Shown here: piece after piece, positions 20,719 through 35,200 of the stretch
How positions within the stretch are numbered: the first letter of the stretch is position 1
How the letters are laid out: the number at the start of each line of letters is the position of its first letter
NCBI GenBank assembly: GCA_963585895.1
Contig: CAUZXS010005791.1
Coordinates: 1-64,000, forward strand
Source of the DNA: Sepioteuthis lessoniana
Lineage: Eukaryota; Mollusca; Cephalopoda; Myopsida; Loliginidae
DNA length: 64,000 nucleotides
Direction of reading: 5' to 3'
Position numbers and translations under genes: made by a program
The notes under the pieces: generated by a model
Told to the model about the DNA's origin: nothing
Database searches by the model: none
The model's input: only the letters and a program-made list of their open reading frames with translations

Positions 20719-22397
20719 GTAAGTATTTTGTCAAATGTGAACAAAATTTAGTTTTATGAAGAAATTATTCTTATTCTAGTTAAAGGAAGTGCCCTTGGCA
20801 TAATGGTTAAAATGCTGTACTGTGAACTTGAAACAAGCAAGTTCGAACGCCAGTCACACTGCTGCATTCATTTTCAATGCTTCTTGGGAAAGGGTATGAG
20901 CCCCCTTATCACTCCAGCTATGGGTTAAATAGTATCACTACTGTTCTTCTGCAAGGATGGCTTTGGCATTAAATAACACATCAAGTTTTAATATGCCATT
21001 TAACAACGAAACCAGACCAACCTATGTAAACCTTTATTTCTTAGTGATATATAACACACATTGCTGGATTTTAAACACTGGCTATTTTGACACAAATCTA
21101 ACTTGGCTTGACTTTAATAGAACATCATTAATAAACAAGATGCTAATTACAATTGAATTATGAATATTTAATAATCATTGAGAATTTAAACTAAATAACT
21201 AAAGGAATTGTGACGTTGGTGGTAACATAGTTTTGGGTACAGACAGTCACGATCTCCATAAGTTGTTTTCCAGATGCTGAATATGTATTTAAAGGTTTCT
21301 TTTTTCTTTGAAGGTGTTGAAGGGGTCGATTTTTCTCGTGATACTGAGAATGTTCAAGCTGGAATCAATAAAGCTGCAAAGAAATTACTTGAATATGGTG
21401 TAACCTCATTTTGTCCGACAGTTGTTTCATCTCCTGAAAGCAAGTATCATGAGGTAATTTACTTAATTTTAAAAAAGTTTTGCAGTATTTTGATGTGTTA
21501 GTTTGCAGCACATATATCTCATGGCTGAAGCTGTGTTTAGCAGTACAGTGGTAGGTGGTGCATTGTTTTACCCCTTGTGTGACTTGAAAGCTGGACAGAT
21601 AAATATGCAATGTAATCTAATCTGGGCCATAATGCTGCGGCAGCAACCTAAAACATTTGTTGTGTAAAAGGTGAAGATCCATTTGATCATTGATCTGAGA
21701 CGGTTGAAGAAATTTTGCTCAGGTTGCAAGAATCTTAACAAAAAGCACAGATCTCGAGGCTATACTCAAAACCATGAAGGCAAGTCTCATGAGTACCACT
21801 TGAGCTTGGTATCTCATGGTCCAATGCAGTTCGTTACCTTCACAATTTCTGCAAAAGCATTTAGAACTGTCATATTGTGCCCTGTCCACTGTTTTAATGC
21901 TTGAAGACAGGATTTCGGTGGCTGAGCAGTCGGTAACCTGCCAACCAAAGTATTTATATAACATACAATATTTCACTTTGGCCCTTACTAGGCCAGACTG
22001 TTCAAGAAGCACAATCTGGTCAATCAGCTGCTCATATAAAGGCCATGCTATTTTAACTTCAAGGTGCTTAAAGGCAGTAGCTGAGAGTCAATTGTGCTAA
22101 GATAGAATTATCAATGTTGGATTGGAAACCATTTAACTGTGTGCAAACAAATGATTAATATTAGATAAAATTATTAGTGTTAGATAGCTATACTTGAAGC
22201 CATTTTACTGAGCAAATGAAATTATTAGTGTTAGACAGCAACACTTGAAACCATTTAATTGTGTGCAAACAAATAATTAATATTAAATAGAATTACTAGT
22301 GTTAGATTGGAATACTCGAAACCATTTAACTGTGTGCAAACAAATGAGGTCTAACTTGTTTAAAAATAAAGTTCCCCACAAACTATTTGCTTACAAG

Positions 22398-22462
<65 letters not shown>

Positions 22463-22618
22463 ACTTATAGGATGTTCAGAGACACCTGTAAAATCTCATT
22501 TTTTTTTTAAATTTTCTCACAATGTTTACAAAAAAGTTAAGGTAGGTAAAATTTATATATTGTACTGATTTTAATGTTCCTAAAATCTAGAATTTTTCAT
22601 TTTTTCCATATTCTAATT

Positions 22619-22656
<38 letters not shown>

Positions 22657-24023
22657 ATTTTGCATAACTAAGTATACATGAAACATTTGTGTGCAAACAA
22701 ATGATTGATATTGAATAGAATCGTTAAGGTTTCATAGGAATAATTGAAACTGTGTTATCTAAACAAATAACCAAATCAATAATAATCATCATCATCTTGT
22801 CATGCCATCAGCACGAATATCCTTGACCCTCTCTCGCCATCCCTCCCCATCATTCATTGGTTCCAGCAGGTCCTCAGGGCTACATCCCATATCCACACAG
22901 ATCTGCTGTATGTAGGTTTGAGCTGGTCACCCTGCTTTTCCTCAGCCATGTGAAGGGGTCCATAGGAGTACATCACTTATGGGCTTGTCCCTATTTCTCC
23001 AGCAGTGTCCTGCATGTCTGGTTCGTCTAAATTGGATAGTTCTTGTGATGGGTGGTAGGTGGCCGTATAGCTGCTGCTTTGTGGGGTGTTACCACCAGGA
23101 CTTGTTCAATATTGCTCACAGCATTCTTGTGAAGTTGCCGTCAAGCTTTTTCTCCAGCCGTTTAGTGAGCATCCATGTAGTGCATCCATATTGAACCTGG
23201 TCAAAGGAGCTAACACTTTTGGTACATGAAACTCTTTTTTTAAAAACTTGGGTAGAATTATTTACAGACACCCATACTAATGTAGAATATTAAGCCTAAG
23301 TAAAGAAAGAAAGCCCCCCACCAAAAAAAAAAATGAAATAGGGTAGAAACGAATACCTAAATGACCCTCCTCCTCCCCTCTCCATTTCAAGCAGTAGCCC
23401 TACCAACTTCTATTTAAGTCCATAAAATGACATGAGACAGAACATGATAAACCCAACTAGGAAAGAAGGCCCATGTTACACCAAAAGACAATACTCAAAA
23501 ACTGGTCAGTAAAATCATATTGCCGTTCACTATACTATGATTTAAAATGCATAAAGGATTTTATCTAAAAATTGTATTTTCTTTGTAAAATCACTGCTGC
23601 ACAATATCTGTGTCTTAAATATAAAGGCAATTTACTGTAAATCCAAAATAATATGAAACCTGGTCAAAGGAGCTAACACTTTTGGTACATGAAACTCTTT
23701 TTTTAAAAACCAATAATAATAATGACTGCTAATCTATGACAAATGTTTATTCTGAGTCAGGCTTTTCCATTGATACGCTGCTTATTGATTGGCCAAAAAT
23801 CAGCTCATCACTGCTTGAGATCTGTATACACAAAGTCAGAACAGTACACGGTTATGAGGTTTGGATCAGAGATCTTCAGAGCATAAGTGTTGATGAATCA
23901 GTAACATGATTCCCATACCGACCAAAATTGATAGGATGTAATTTATAATGTATTTTGAGAACCAAGAAGACATGCCACCATTGACTCCTTTTTTCTTTAT
24001 TCATTGTCAAATATATATATATA

Positions 24024-24055
<32 letters not shown>

Positions 24056-25978
24056 CTGCTTTTTTACATACCTTTAGATATTGCCACATTTGAAAAAATC
24101 AAAAGGAACTACAAATGGAGCAGGCGTTCTTGGTAAGTATTTTATAAAGTGTTTTTATATCTCTTAGTTTTTTCATATATACGTTTTTTATTGATATTTT
24201 TATTTCTATTCTTTATATATCTATCAATCTATCCCAGTCTTTTATATCCATCTATTCAGTCTTTATCAATCTATCTCTATCTCCATCTATTTATCTACTT
24301 TTCCCTATCTTATTTTATATATATCTATCTCACTCTTTTGAATTCTATCTATCTATCTATCTATCTATCTAAGAATTGAAAAAAATCTATTTCTTTATTG
24401 AGTTTTTTGTTTTCATATCTTCCTATCTATCTCATTATGTTCATTTCTATCTGTCTATGTATCTAATTCTATTCATTATTGTTGTGGACCAGTAAAAGGT
24501 CCAGAAGAAAGACACGAACTCGAGATTATGTGTAACAAGTATATTGAACGAAAGTATAAATACAGCATTGGTAATAAAGTGTTGAACGTCAATCTGACTG
24601 CCAAAGTGTTAGGCTGGAGTTAACTTAACACCGAGATAAATATTCTCCCGGTATTCATAGTAATAGGAAGAGTTCATTATAGTCCGTAAGGTAGGTACCA
24701 TAACAATTATCTAAGTCTCATGTCTATCTATTTTTCTATTGATCTCAGTTTTTCATATCTGTAAGGAGCACACAATAAGTTTCCAGACTTTTTTCGTATG
24801 GGCACTTTTATTGATGGTACACATTTGAAACTCTAGTTCCCTGCGAAGTAATCTCCTCTGACTGCAATGCACTTGTTGTACTGTTCCAACAACTTCTGGA
24901 AGGCCCCATGGAAGTCCTCATGTGTGAACATGTCCATGACCTTTGTCATAGCCTCTTTCATCTCCTCAATTATCTCATAACGACAGCCTCTAAGTTTTTC
25001 CTTGAGCTTAGGCAATAACCAAAAGACACAGGGAGCAAGGTCTGGACTATAGGGAGGCTGAGGAACTGTCTTGATGCCCATCTTGGTCAAATAGTCTGTG
25101 ACAAGGATGGAGTTGTGGACTGGTGCATTGTCCTGGTGGAAATGCCACTGACTCGATTTGAAGAGTGCTGGCCTCTTCTGACGGAATCCCTTCCTGAACT
25201 CCCTTAAAACCTCAACATAGTATTCCTTGTTGACTGTCTGTCCAGTGGGAACCCAGTGCACGTAGATCATGCCAGTGCTGTCAAAAAAAGGGATCATCAG
25301 AATATTGTGGGTGGATTTACTCTGTCTGGCCTTCTTGGGTCTGGTAGAGCCAACATGCTTCCATTATGAACTCTGTCTCTTGGTATCTAGGTCATAGCAG
25401 TAGATCCAGCTTTCATCACAGGTCACCAGAGCATCAAGAACTGCGGGATCTGAATTGATCAGCTTGACCATCTCCCTGCACATCAAACTGTGCACTTATT
25501 GTCTCTATAGACACATGACGGTCCTTAACCCTGAAATTCTTTATTTGGCCAATCAACTTTGGTGTTTTAACTACCTTACTTCTCCCACACCTCTCATCAT
25601 CCCTCACAGACTCCCTGCCTTCCTTAAAACTCAAAAACTGATGCTCAATTCATGCAAGATGGTCGAAAAGCAGTCTGAAGCATTCCATACGTTTCTGTGG
25701 CATTTTTTGCAAGTTTAAAGCAGAATTTTATTGCATATCATTCTTCTAAAGTGTCATCACATCCAGATTGCATTTTTTAAATTCACCAGCTGTGATAATC
25801 AGGCGCTTAGTAAGGTGTATTCCAATTGCTGCTGTAGCTGTTCATTTGAACCTGAAATCATAAAAATTGGTCAGTCATCTCATAAGATGTATAGCAATAA
25901 CATAATGAAATTTCAAGTGTCTACGCCAATTATAAATGCCCATACGAAAAAAGTCTGGAAACTTGTTAAAGGCACCTG

Positions 25979-26018
<40 letters not shown>

Positions 26019-26236
26019 CAGGTGTATCTATCTATCTAGGGTGGGGGGTTCTAGTCTGGTTGTGAATATGAAAAAAAATTATTTTTATCCATTTTCTTGT
26101 TTGATCTGAAGAAGTCCAGTTAATTTTTTAGAACATTGATTTACATCAATGATTTTTAACAGGATGGAAATAAATTTATTGTCTTAACGTGACTGATTGT
26201 TGTTTTTTTCAAAGAAAAAAAAATAAATAGATAAAA

Positions 26237-26288
<52 letters not shown>

Positions 26289-29200
26289 TTTTCTTTTTTA
26301 TTTATTTATTTTCTTTTTCTTTGAAAAAAACAACAATCAGTCACATTAAGACAATAAATTTATTTCCATCCTGTTAAAAATCATTGATGTAAATCAATGT
26401 TCTAAAAAATTAACTGGACTTCTTCAGATCAAACAAGAAAATGGATAAAAATAATCTTTTTTCATATTCACAACCAGACTAGAACCCCCCACCCTAGATA
26501 GATAGATAGATAGATAAAGACTCTGATCAATAGATATATAAAAGTCTTAAATAGACATTAAAAGATTGAGATTGATAGATGGTAAAGACTGGGATAGATA
26601 AATACATATCTATTTATCAATATGTCTGTATCTGTCAGTTATTTTATATGTATCTATCCTAGTATATCTATCTATTCCACTCTTTTTATATCTCCATCTA
26701 TCTATCTCAGTGTGGTATTGGTCCAGTTGGCTGGAACTGCAGAATACACCAACTGCATTTCTGCTAATGGGTAAGAACTCCCTTCACAACCAATGTTCTG
26801 GATATAATACTAAACAATCTGGTGAGAATACAGAGTGCCCCTTCATTGCCATTTCTCCCAGATCCACTCTGGCCCTGTTTGGTAGCACTTGATAGGGTCC
26901 TATCTATGGGTTAAATAGAACTAAACTGTGTATTTATGCTAAACTGAATTGTTTGAAATAGAACTTTTTGATCATTTAACTGTGTGTAAACAAATGATTG
27001 ATTCATATATGAAATGTGTTTGGAAATCATATATCTAATAGATATGTATAAAAAGGATTTGGCATTGATAACCTACAATAATTAATATGCCATAAACCTA
27101 AACCAAAAATGTGTTGGGCTCTAAAACAGGTGCCTCAGGCACCAGGCGATAAACCAAGCCCTTTCAAGGAGGGATAGAGCCTATGAGGACAGCCTTCTGA
27201 GGCTCGAGGTGAGCTAGTCTTTTTATGCATGACATGAATGCCTCAGGCACCAGGCAATAAACCTAGCCCTTCCTAGGAGGGATAGAGCCTATGGGGACAG
27301 CCAAGGCTCAAGGAGAGCTAGTCTTTACATGCATGACTTGAATGCCGGCTTCCTGGAACCCATGTCAGGTGGCCTCGACTGATTGCCACTGAAGCCAGGA
27401 CACACCCAACCCGATCTTTGCACAGAGCCACACAATCAGCTGAAATATGACCTGGCCCAGCAGCTGGGAGTACATTTAAAATAATAAAAAGAGAAAAATT
27501 CATCCATTCCCACTTGTAAACCCACTATTCATGCACGTGTTAAAGGGGGTCAAAATTTACGTATGTGACTCGACTTTCGTCGACACGAAACAGGCTTTCA
27601 TATAAATTCAGGTCTCAAAAGCAGGCAGATTTTTCCTTATTGGACATCTGCAGGCAAGACATATACAGGATTGCTTAGGATCATGAGGTAATTCATTTCA
27701 CCTTTCACTACAGTATCTATCTCTGTCCTTTAGTGTATATGTTTGTATGTACATATGTATCAGTGTATCCTCAGCTTTTTCTTTCTATCAATCTATTTAT
27801 CTCAATGTGGTCATTACCTATTTGTCAATCTACCTATCTTAATTTTCAATATATACAGTCAACAGCAAAATTATTTGTACACCCATCTATTTTGAATATG
27901 TTTTCCATTTCTCAGAATCTAATGCTCATATGTTGCCAGGTTTTGTATATGTTAATAAGCACAAAAAAAAAAATAATAAAAAAAACATGATAGGGAAGAC
28001 AGAGGAACTTTGTAATGACTTGAGACAGACACATTGGGAGAGAAGTTGGGAAAGAGTTATAGCACTTTTTTAAACCAGTTATAAAGAAGTTTAGATAGTT
28101 TGGCACACCAGAGAATTCTTCTGGGCATGGAAGAAAAGCCAAATTGTCACTGAAAATTGCATGAAAATGTGTCATGAGGTTAATATAAATCGAAGAGTTG
28201 TTTTGAAAGACATCTTGAAAAGTTTGGATACAATTAGATATGTTTAAATATTTAAATAAACATGATTTGGTTGGTTTTTATGGCATATCAACCTTTGTAG
28301 GTTATTTAACGCCAAATCCGTTTTATATAAATAATCAGTTCTATTTCAAACAGTTTAGCATGAGTACACAGTTTAATAGTCAAAAACATTTCTATTTCAA
28401 ATTATTCAATTTATTCACACAGTTATATATAACAATTCAGTTTAGTGTAAGTATTGTTTCAATGTCAAAAACAGTTCAATTTCAAACAATTCAGTTTAGC
28501 AATAAGCTCGCATTTTAAATATAAGTACAGTTTAATTGTCAAAAAGATTTCTATTTCAAGCTATTCAGTTTAGCATAAGTGTACCGCTTGTTCTATTTAA
28601 CCCATAGATAGGGCCCTATCAGGTGCTACCACGCCGGACCAGAGTGGACCTGGGAATGATGGCAATAAAGGGGTACTCCACATTTCCCAAAGCCCCAGCA
28701 TTACTGGAACCTCACCATCAGATTGTTTAGTGTCATATACAGGACACTTGTTGGGGGAGTCTTACCCCTTTGCAGAGAAGCAGTCGGTGTATTCTGCAGT
28801 CCCAGAAGACTGGGCAATAGATAAAAATGAGTTGCATGAAAACTGACCATGTCACATTGTTGCTTGGTTTAATTTTACCAAAACTTTCTTGAACAAAGAA
28901 AATTGCTTCTTGGAACAAATACTATGGAATGGTGAAAGAAAAACTGAGCCTTTTTTGACAAAATGATGTACAGAAGATTTGGCACAAGAAAAGTAAGGCT
29001 TTCCTCCCAAAGAACACAGTGCCAACATTAAAACATGGAGCCAGCTCAACAATGTTTTGGGCTTGTTTTATACTGGACAATTAACTGCGATAAGAAGAAT
29101 AATGAAATCTGAAGTCCTGTCTTAAATCCTATTGAAAATCTATGGCAAGAATTGAAAGTTCAAATAAATTCAGTCACAAAAAATCGTCCGGAATTACATG

Positions 29201-32200
29201 TAACCATTGAAGAATAGAGGAAAATCCCAGAAAAGACTAGTTTGAATTTCATCAAAATCTTTAGTAAAAGGTTGCAGCAAATTATTAAGATTACAGGCCA
29301 TGCTATATTGTGAAAATAACTCAATCTTTTCATACTGTATGAATAATTTTGTCTCTTCCATTTTTTAAATTTTCTTTTCTACCTTTACCCTATCCTTCAC
29401 AAAATTGAGTTTTATATTCCTTTTTTGTACTTGATAACAGAAAAAGTCTGGCATCATACAAGTATTAAATTCCAAGAAATGGGTCACAATATTCAATATT
29501 CAAGGGCGTACAAATAATTTCATCATTGACTGTATGTATCTGTGTATCTATCCAAGTCTTATTCTTTCTATCTGTCCATCAAACAACTGAGATTGATCAG
29601 TAGATATTAAAAGACTAGAATTTACAGAGTTTAAACTGTTCATATCTGTCTTTCTGTCTAGATAGATGGAAAGACAGATATGAACTGTCTAAACTCCATA
29701 TGTGAATTAACATTACTCATTTTGCAATTCCCTCTTATTTGTGTTCCCCTTTAGGGGTTCATCTTGAAGGACCATTTATCAGTGATCGAAAGAATGGGGC
29801 TCATCTGAAGGAGTATTTGAAGAAATTTCCTGGTGGTTTTCAAGATATTCTGAGAGTGTATGGAACTCTGGATGATACAGCTATTATAACTTTGGCACCA
29901 GAATTAGAGAACTCTAAAGAAATCATTAAGGAACTAGTACAACGAAACATTACTGTTTCTCTTGGTAAGTCGAAATCATTTCTCCAAACATATCTGAATT
30001 GTGTTTTTAATCAACCAAGCAACACTTGTGTATTATATCAAATTAACACCAATAATGTACCAGCCCAGTGAACAGAGGCTTTAGAATAGACCAACTGTAC
30101 CTCTAACCTTTACTCTAACTCTGACTTTACAAGTGTCCTGCATGTGACACTAAACTATCAAATGGTCAGGCTTGTCTCGTGGAGTACCTCATCATTGCCA
30201 TTACTTCCAGGTCAACTCTAAACATGACCCTAACCCAGAGTGGTAGTTGCTGTTAAGGTCTCATTTATAGATCAAATAGAACTATTCAATTACTTACTAC
30301 ACTTGAAACCATTTAACTGTGTCCAGACCAATAATTAATATCAAATAGAATTATTATAATCAGATAGAAATACTTGAAACCATTTCAGCTGTGTACAAAC
30401 AAATGATTGATACCACTTGACTATACACAAACAAATGATTAATATTCAGTAGATTTATTTAAATAGGAATACTTGAAACCTTTTAACTATGTGCAAACAA
30501 ATGATTAATATTAAATAGAATTATTTATATTAGATAGCAATACTTCAAACCATTTAATAGTGTGCAAATAGATCTATTAGTGACAGTTAGCAATACTTGA
30601 ACTCATTTATCTGTGTGCAAACAATAAAAAGCAATACCTGAAATCATTTAACTGTGCTAACAAATGAGTAAGCCTTGTATGACCAATGCGCAATCAGGAT
30701 ATAACAACTTGTTCTCTTCTTGATTTTCTAAAAGCTGGTCTCCTTTCTCCCAAGGTGGGCCGAATTTAGAAGAGTTTATTATGGATGTCAATGTCCCATC
30801 GTTGTTGCCATTTTGTGTGAAGGAATTTACTGATTGTTGTTTTCAAATCGGTATATGGAATGGAGAGATCTAAGGCCGATTTGGCTGCCGAGTCAGCTCT
30901 TTCATTTTCGATGTGGCTTGGAATCCAACACAAATTTTTTTTTTTTTATGACTAAACATTGAGTCTAGTCTACTGAGCAGTTTAACAATTAATGGGTTCT
31001 GCAGCTTTTTATTTTTCAGTGATGTTAATACAGAGAGTGAGTCAGAGAATATGATAAATTTGCTATGTTTGTCCCTAGAAATGATGTTGAGAACAAGGTC
31101 AATAGCACATACTTCTGCAGTGAAGATGGAGCTTTCCATTGGAAGAACCTATTTGTGAATTATCTTATTTAGGACAGCTGCACACGCTGTTCTGTGTTCC
31201 TTCGAGCCATCCATGAAGACGTATTAATGTTCAGGGTAGTCTTTCTTACTTAAACAGGAACCACAACCACAGTGTTTGACCTGTCAGACAACTTGCACTG
31301 TTAAACACATTCTTATAGAATGCAGAGCTTTCACTGTTATCAGAAAGCGATTTTTCAAAGTGAATAGTTTAACTGATTTGTTCGAAAACATCAAAATAGA
31401 GAGACAGGGTTGCCCGAAAAATATGACGAATTAAAACTGATTAATCATGTGCAAACAAATGAAATCCTGCCCATAGAAAATTTTACCTACTAAGTTCAGA
31501 AATCCTTGGTTGAATGTATATACATATAGACAGAAGTTGGCATTAAATAACCTACAAAGGTTGATATGCCATAAAACCAACCAGCAAACAAATGAGCTCT
31601 AACTTGTTTAAAAATAAAGTTACTTCCTGACAATTCACTTGTAAATCATATATATATATATATATATATATATAAGTAGGCTCATACCCTTTCCCAAGAG
31701 TTTTATTGGTTAATTGGTCTCTTTGTTTAATGGCATATTAATCTTTATGTGTTATTTAATGTCAAAACCATTCTTGTAGAAGGAGAGTATTATTCAACCC
31801 AAAGCTGGGATGATACGAGGGATCATACCCAAGGGTGTTATTTTAAAAACAATTTTTTATTATAATGAGTGATTTGAAATTATACATCTGTATACAAATT
31901 ATTTATATACTTGAAACCATTTAATTGTGTGCAAACAAATAATTAATATTAAATAGAATTACTAGTGTTAGATTGGAATACTTGAAACCATTTAACTGTG
32001 TACAAACAAACTTGCATGTTACTAAAATTTTGTCCAACATTTATGAAACTAAACAAAGATGACTTATGCAATTTATTTCAGGTCATTCAATGGCTAATTT
32101 AAGTGAAGGTGAGATGGCTGTCACCTATGGGGCATCGTTTATAACTCATCTTTTCAATGCAATGCAGTCGGTAAGCAGATATTTTTAAATCTTTTTGTTT

Positions 32201-35200
32201 CTCTAACTCAGTTTATCTGTTTGTAACAGAAATTATGTCACCACCAACATCACTCTTCCCTTATTAATTTACATCACATTATCTTTGATTTAATTTTTTA
32301 TCTAAATTACAATTGTTAATAAAATTCTATATTTTCAGTAATAATCATTTGTTTGCTAACAGTTATCTAATTTGATGCTAGCTCTTCCCATCACTCAAGG
32401 CTTTTGTTGCTAGATTTTCTTAATTTAACTATCTAGCTAAATTAGACAGTACAGAATAAAATTACAGTTGTTTTTTTTAGGGTGTGGGGGGGTTATTGAT
32501 GGATTATAGAAGTCAGACCTGACCGATAAAATAAAACACAGTTTTTTCCAAGCAGCGGTCTTGTTGATACTCCTATATGGATGCACTAAATGGGCACTAA
32601 CTAAATGTATGGAGAAAAAGCTTGACAGTAATTACACAAGAATACTACAAGCAATATGAAACACATCCTGGAGGCAGCACCCCACAAAGCAGTAGCTGTA
32701 CGGCTACTTACCACCCATCACAAAACTATCCAAGTCAGATGAACCAGACATGAACTCATAAGTGACATACTCCTGTGGACCCCTACGCATGGACAGAACA
32801 AAGGCAGGATGACCAACTAGAACCTACATACAACACTTCTGTGCTGCTACAGGATGTAGCCTTGAAGACATTCCAGGAGCAATGGACGATAGAGATGGGC
32901 GGTGTGAGAGGATCAGGGAGATCCGTGCTGGCAGCGCAGCATGAGGATAATGATGATAGCAGAAAAAGACAACAATGCTGATGTATGAAAATATTACCTG
33001 CTTCTTTTCTTTTTCTTTTATAACCTGAAATGCACATATGGTTAGACTGAAAGAGAGAGCCAAAGATAGCTGAGTTTGCATACACACTGGGGTTGACTGG
33101 ACGGATCTTTTATGAACCACTTCCTCTTCATTCTCTACTTTCACGAATTTGGTACAGTGCCATTTCAAGGCATTGAATTATCTTAGTTTCTTCTTGCTTC
33201 TCTACTTTCAGATGTTTTGTAGATCTCAGGTTTTTTTCTACCTCTCAACCCTGGGCAGTCTGGCTTAAGGCCAGAGCCCCAAGCAATGTAATGTTTAGTT
33301 GCTGGCTTCCTTGTTTCTGCTGGTTTCATAATATTCCGGATACCCATGCAAATTCTTGTGGTCACTCCTCATCTGGCCTGCCGCTTATGCTCATGGATAA
33401 GCCTCCTTCTTGCATACCACCCACACAATTTACGTGGCACATCAATAGGGATCTTCTAGTCAATAACCAACACTTTCTGAATAGAATAACTAATGTTAAA
33501 AAGCAATACTTGAACCTATTTAATTGTATGCAACAAATGATTGAAAATTAAAAGAATTATTAGTGTTAGATAGAAATATTTGAAACCATTTAACTGTGTC
33601 CTAACAAATGATTACTATTAAATAGAATTATTAGTGTTAGATAGAAATACTTGAAACCATTTAACTTGCTCATTTAAAAATATTGCCCTGTCAGCTGGGG
33701 CTGTAGAATACACTGACTGCACCTTTGCAGAGGGATAAGACCTCCCCCCAATGAGTGTTCTGGACATGACACTAAACAACTTGATGGTGATTGTAAGGCA
33801 GGAGCTTTGGGGAATGCGGAGCACCCCTTAATTGCCATTACTGCCAGGTCTACTCTGGCCTGGCATGGTAGCACCTGATAAGGCCCTATCTATGGGTTAA
33901 GTAGAACTAACGGCATACTTATGCTAAACTGAATTGTTTGACTAAAATGAATAGATTGAAATAGAAATGTTTTTCAGAATTAAACTGTACTTACTTTTAA
34001 ACTGCATGCTTATGCTAAACTTAATTATTTGAAATAGAACTGTTTTTTGACATTGAAACTGTACTTACACTAAACTGAATTGTTTAATATAGAACTGTTT
34101 TGACATTTAACTGTGTATAAACAAAATCTGTACTTATACTAAACTGAATTAGCTGAATTCGAACTGCTTGACTAAACTGAATAGCTTGAAATAGAAATGT
34201 TTTTCTCAATTAAACTGTACTTACATTAAACTGCGTACTTATGCTAAACTGAAGTCTTAGAAATGGAGCTGTTTTTCAAATTGAAACTCTACTTACATTA
34301 AACTGAATTGTTTAATATAGAAATTTTGACATTTAACTGTAGAACTGCTTGACTAAGCTGAATAGCTTAGAATAGAAGTGTTTTTCATATTTAAAGTGCA
34401 TACTTATGCTAAACTGAATTATTTGAAATAGAACTATTTTCATAAAAATGGATTTGGCGTTAAATAACCTACAAAGGTTGATATGCCATAAAACCTAAAC
34501 AACCGACCAACCAAATTTTTAACATCAATATACAAATAAGCTTTCCTGCTCACTAAGTCAACCACTCTCAGGTTATATATATATATATACAATTGTATGT
34601 TATTGATATATAGATAGGACCAACAATATTAATAATATAAAATAAATAAATTTCTCAATAAATGAGATTTAGGTGTAAATAAAATCATGAAGAATATGAC
34701 ACAAATTTCTAAGGGAACTGTGATGTTGGTGGTGATGTAGCTTTGGTTATAGATAGACAAGTTCATAATCTCGAGTATTATAAGATTTGGTTTCTTTGTT
34801 TAATAGCATATCAATGCCAAAGCCATCCTTGTAAAAAAAACAGTAATGGTACAATTTAATCCATAGCTGGGGTGATAAGGGTGCCCATAGTTAAAAATAT
34901 CCTCACTGAAGTTTGAACTCACTTGTTATGATGTTACAGTCCACTAGTTAACCACTATGCCACAGAGTCTCCCTCTCCCCCCGCCACATATGATAATTAA
35001 TTGACTAATTGTGGAAATGTATCATTTCTAGTAGTTTTATTTTCTGACTTGCAACAGCCTCAGCTTCTGATTTAACTGTCCAGACTATTTTTCTCTTGCA
35101 GTTCCATCACCGAGATCCACATCTAGTTGGGTTGATTGCCAGCGACAAGATCCCAAAAGGTCGACAAATATATTTCGGGTTGATTGCTGATGGGGTCCAT

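Noticed and set aside
20790..20860. A tRNA gene suggested by good A and B boxes
   Set aside because: No cloverleaf with a paired acceptor stem; continuous with the SINE body and tail, so it is a SINE head.
26110..26150. CTGAAGAAGTCC..GAAC in both palindrome arms as a hammerhead core
   Set aside because: The GAAA box is absent (AGAAC) and no stem II forms.
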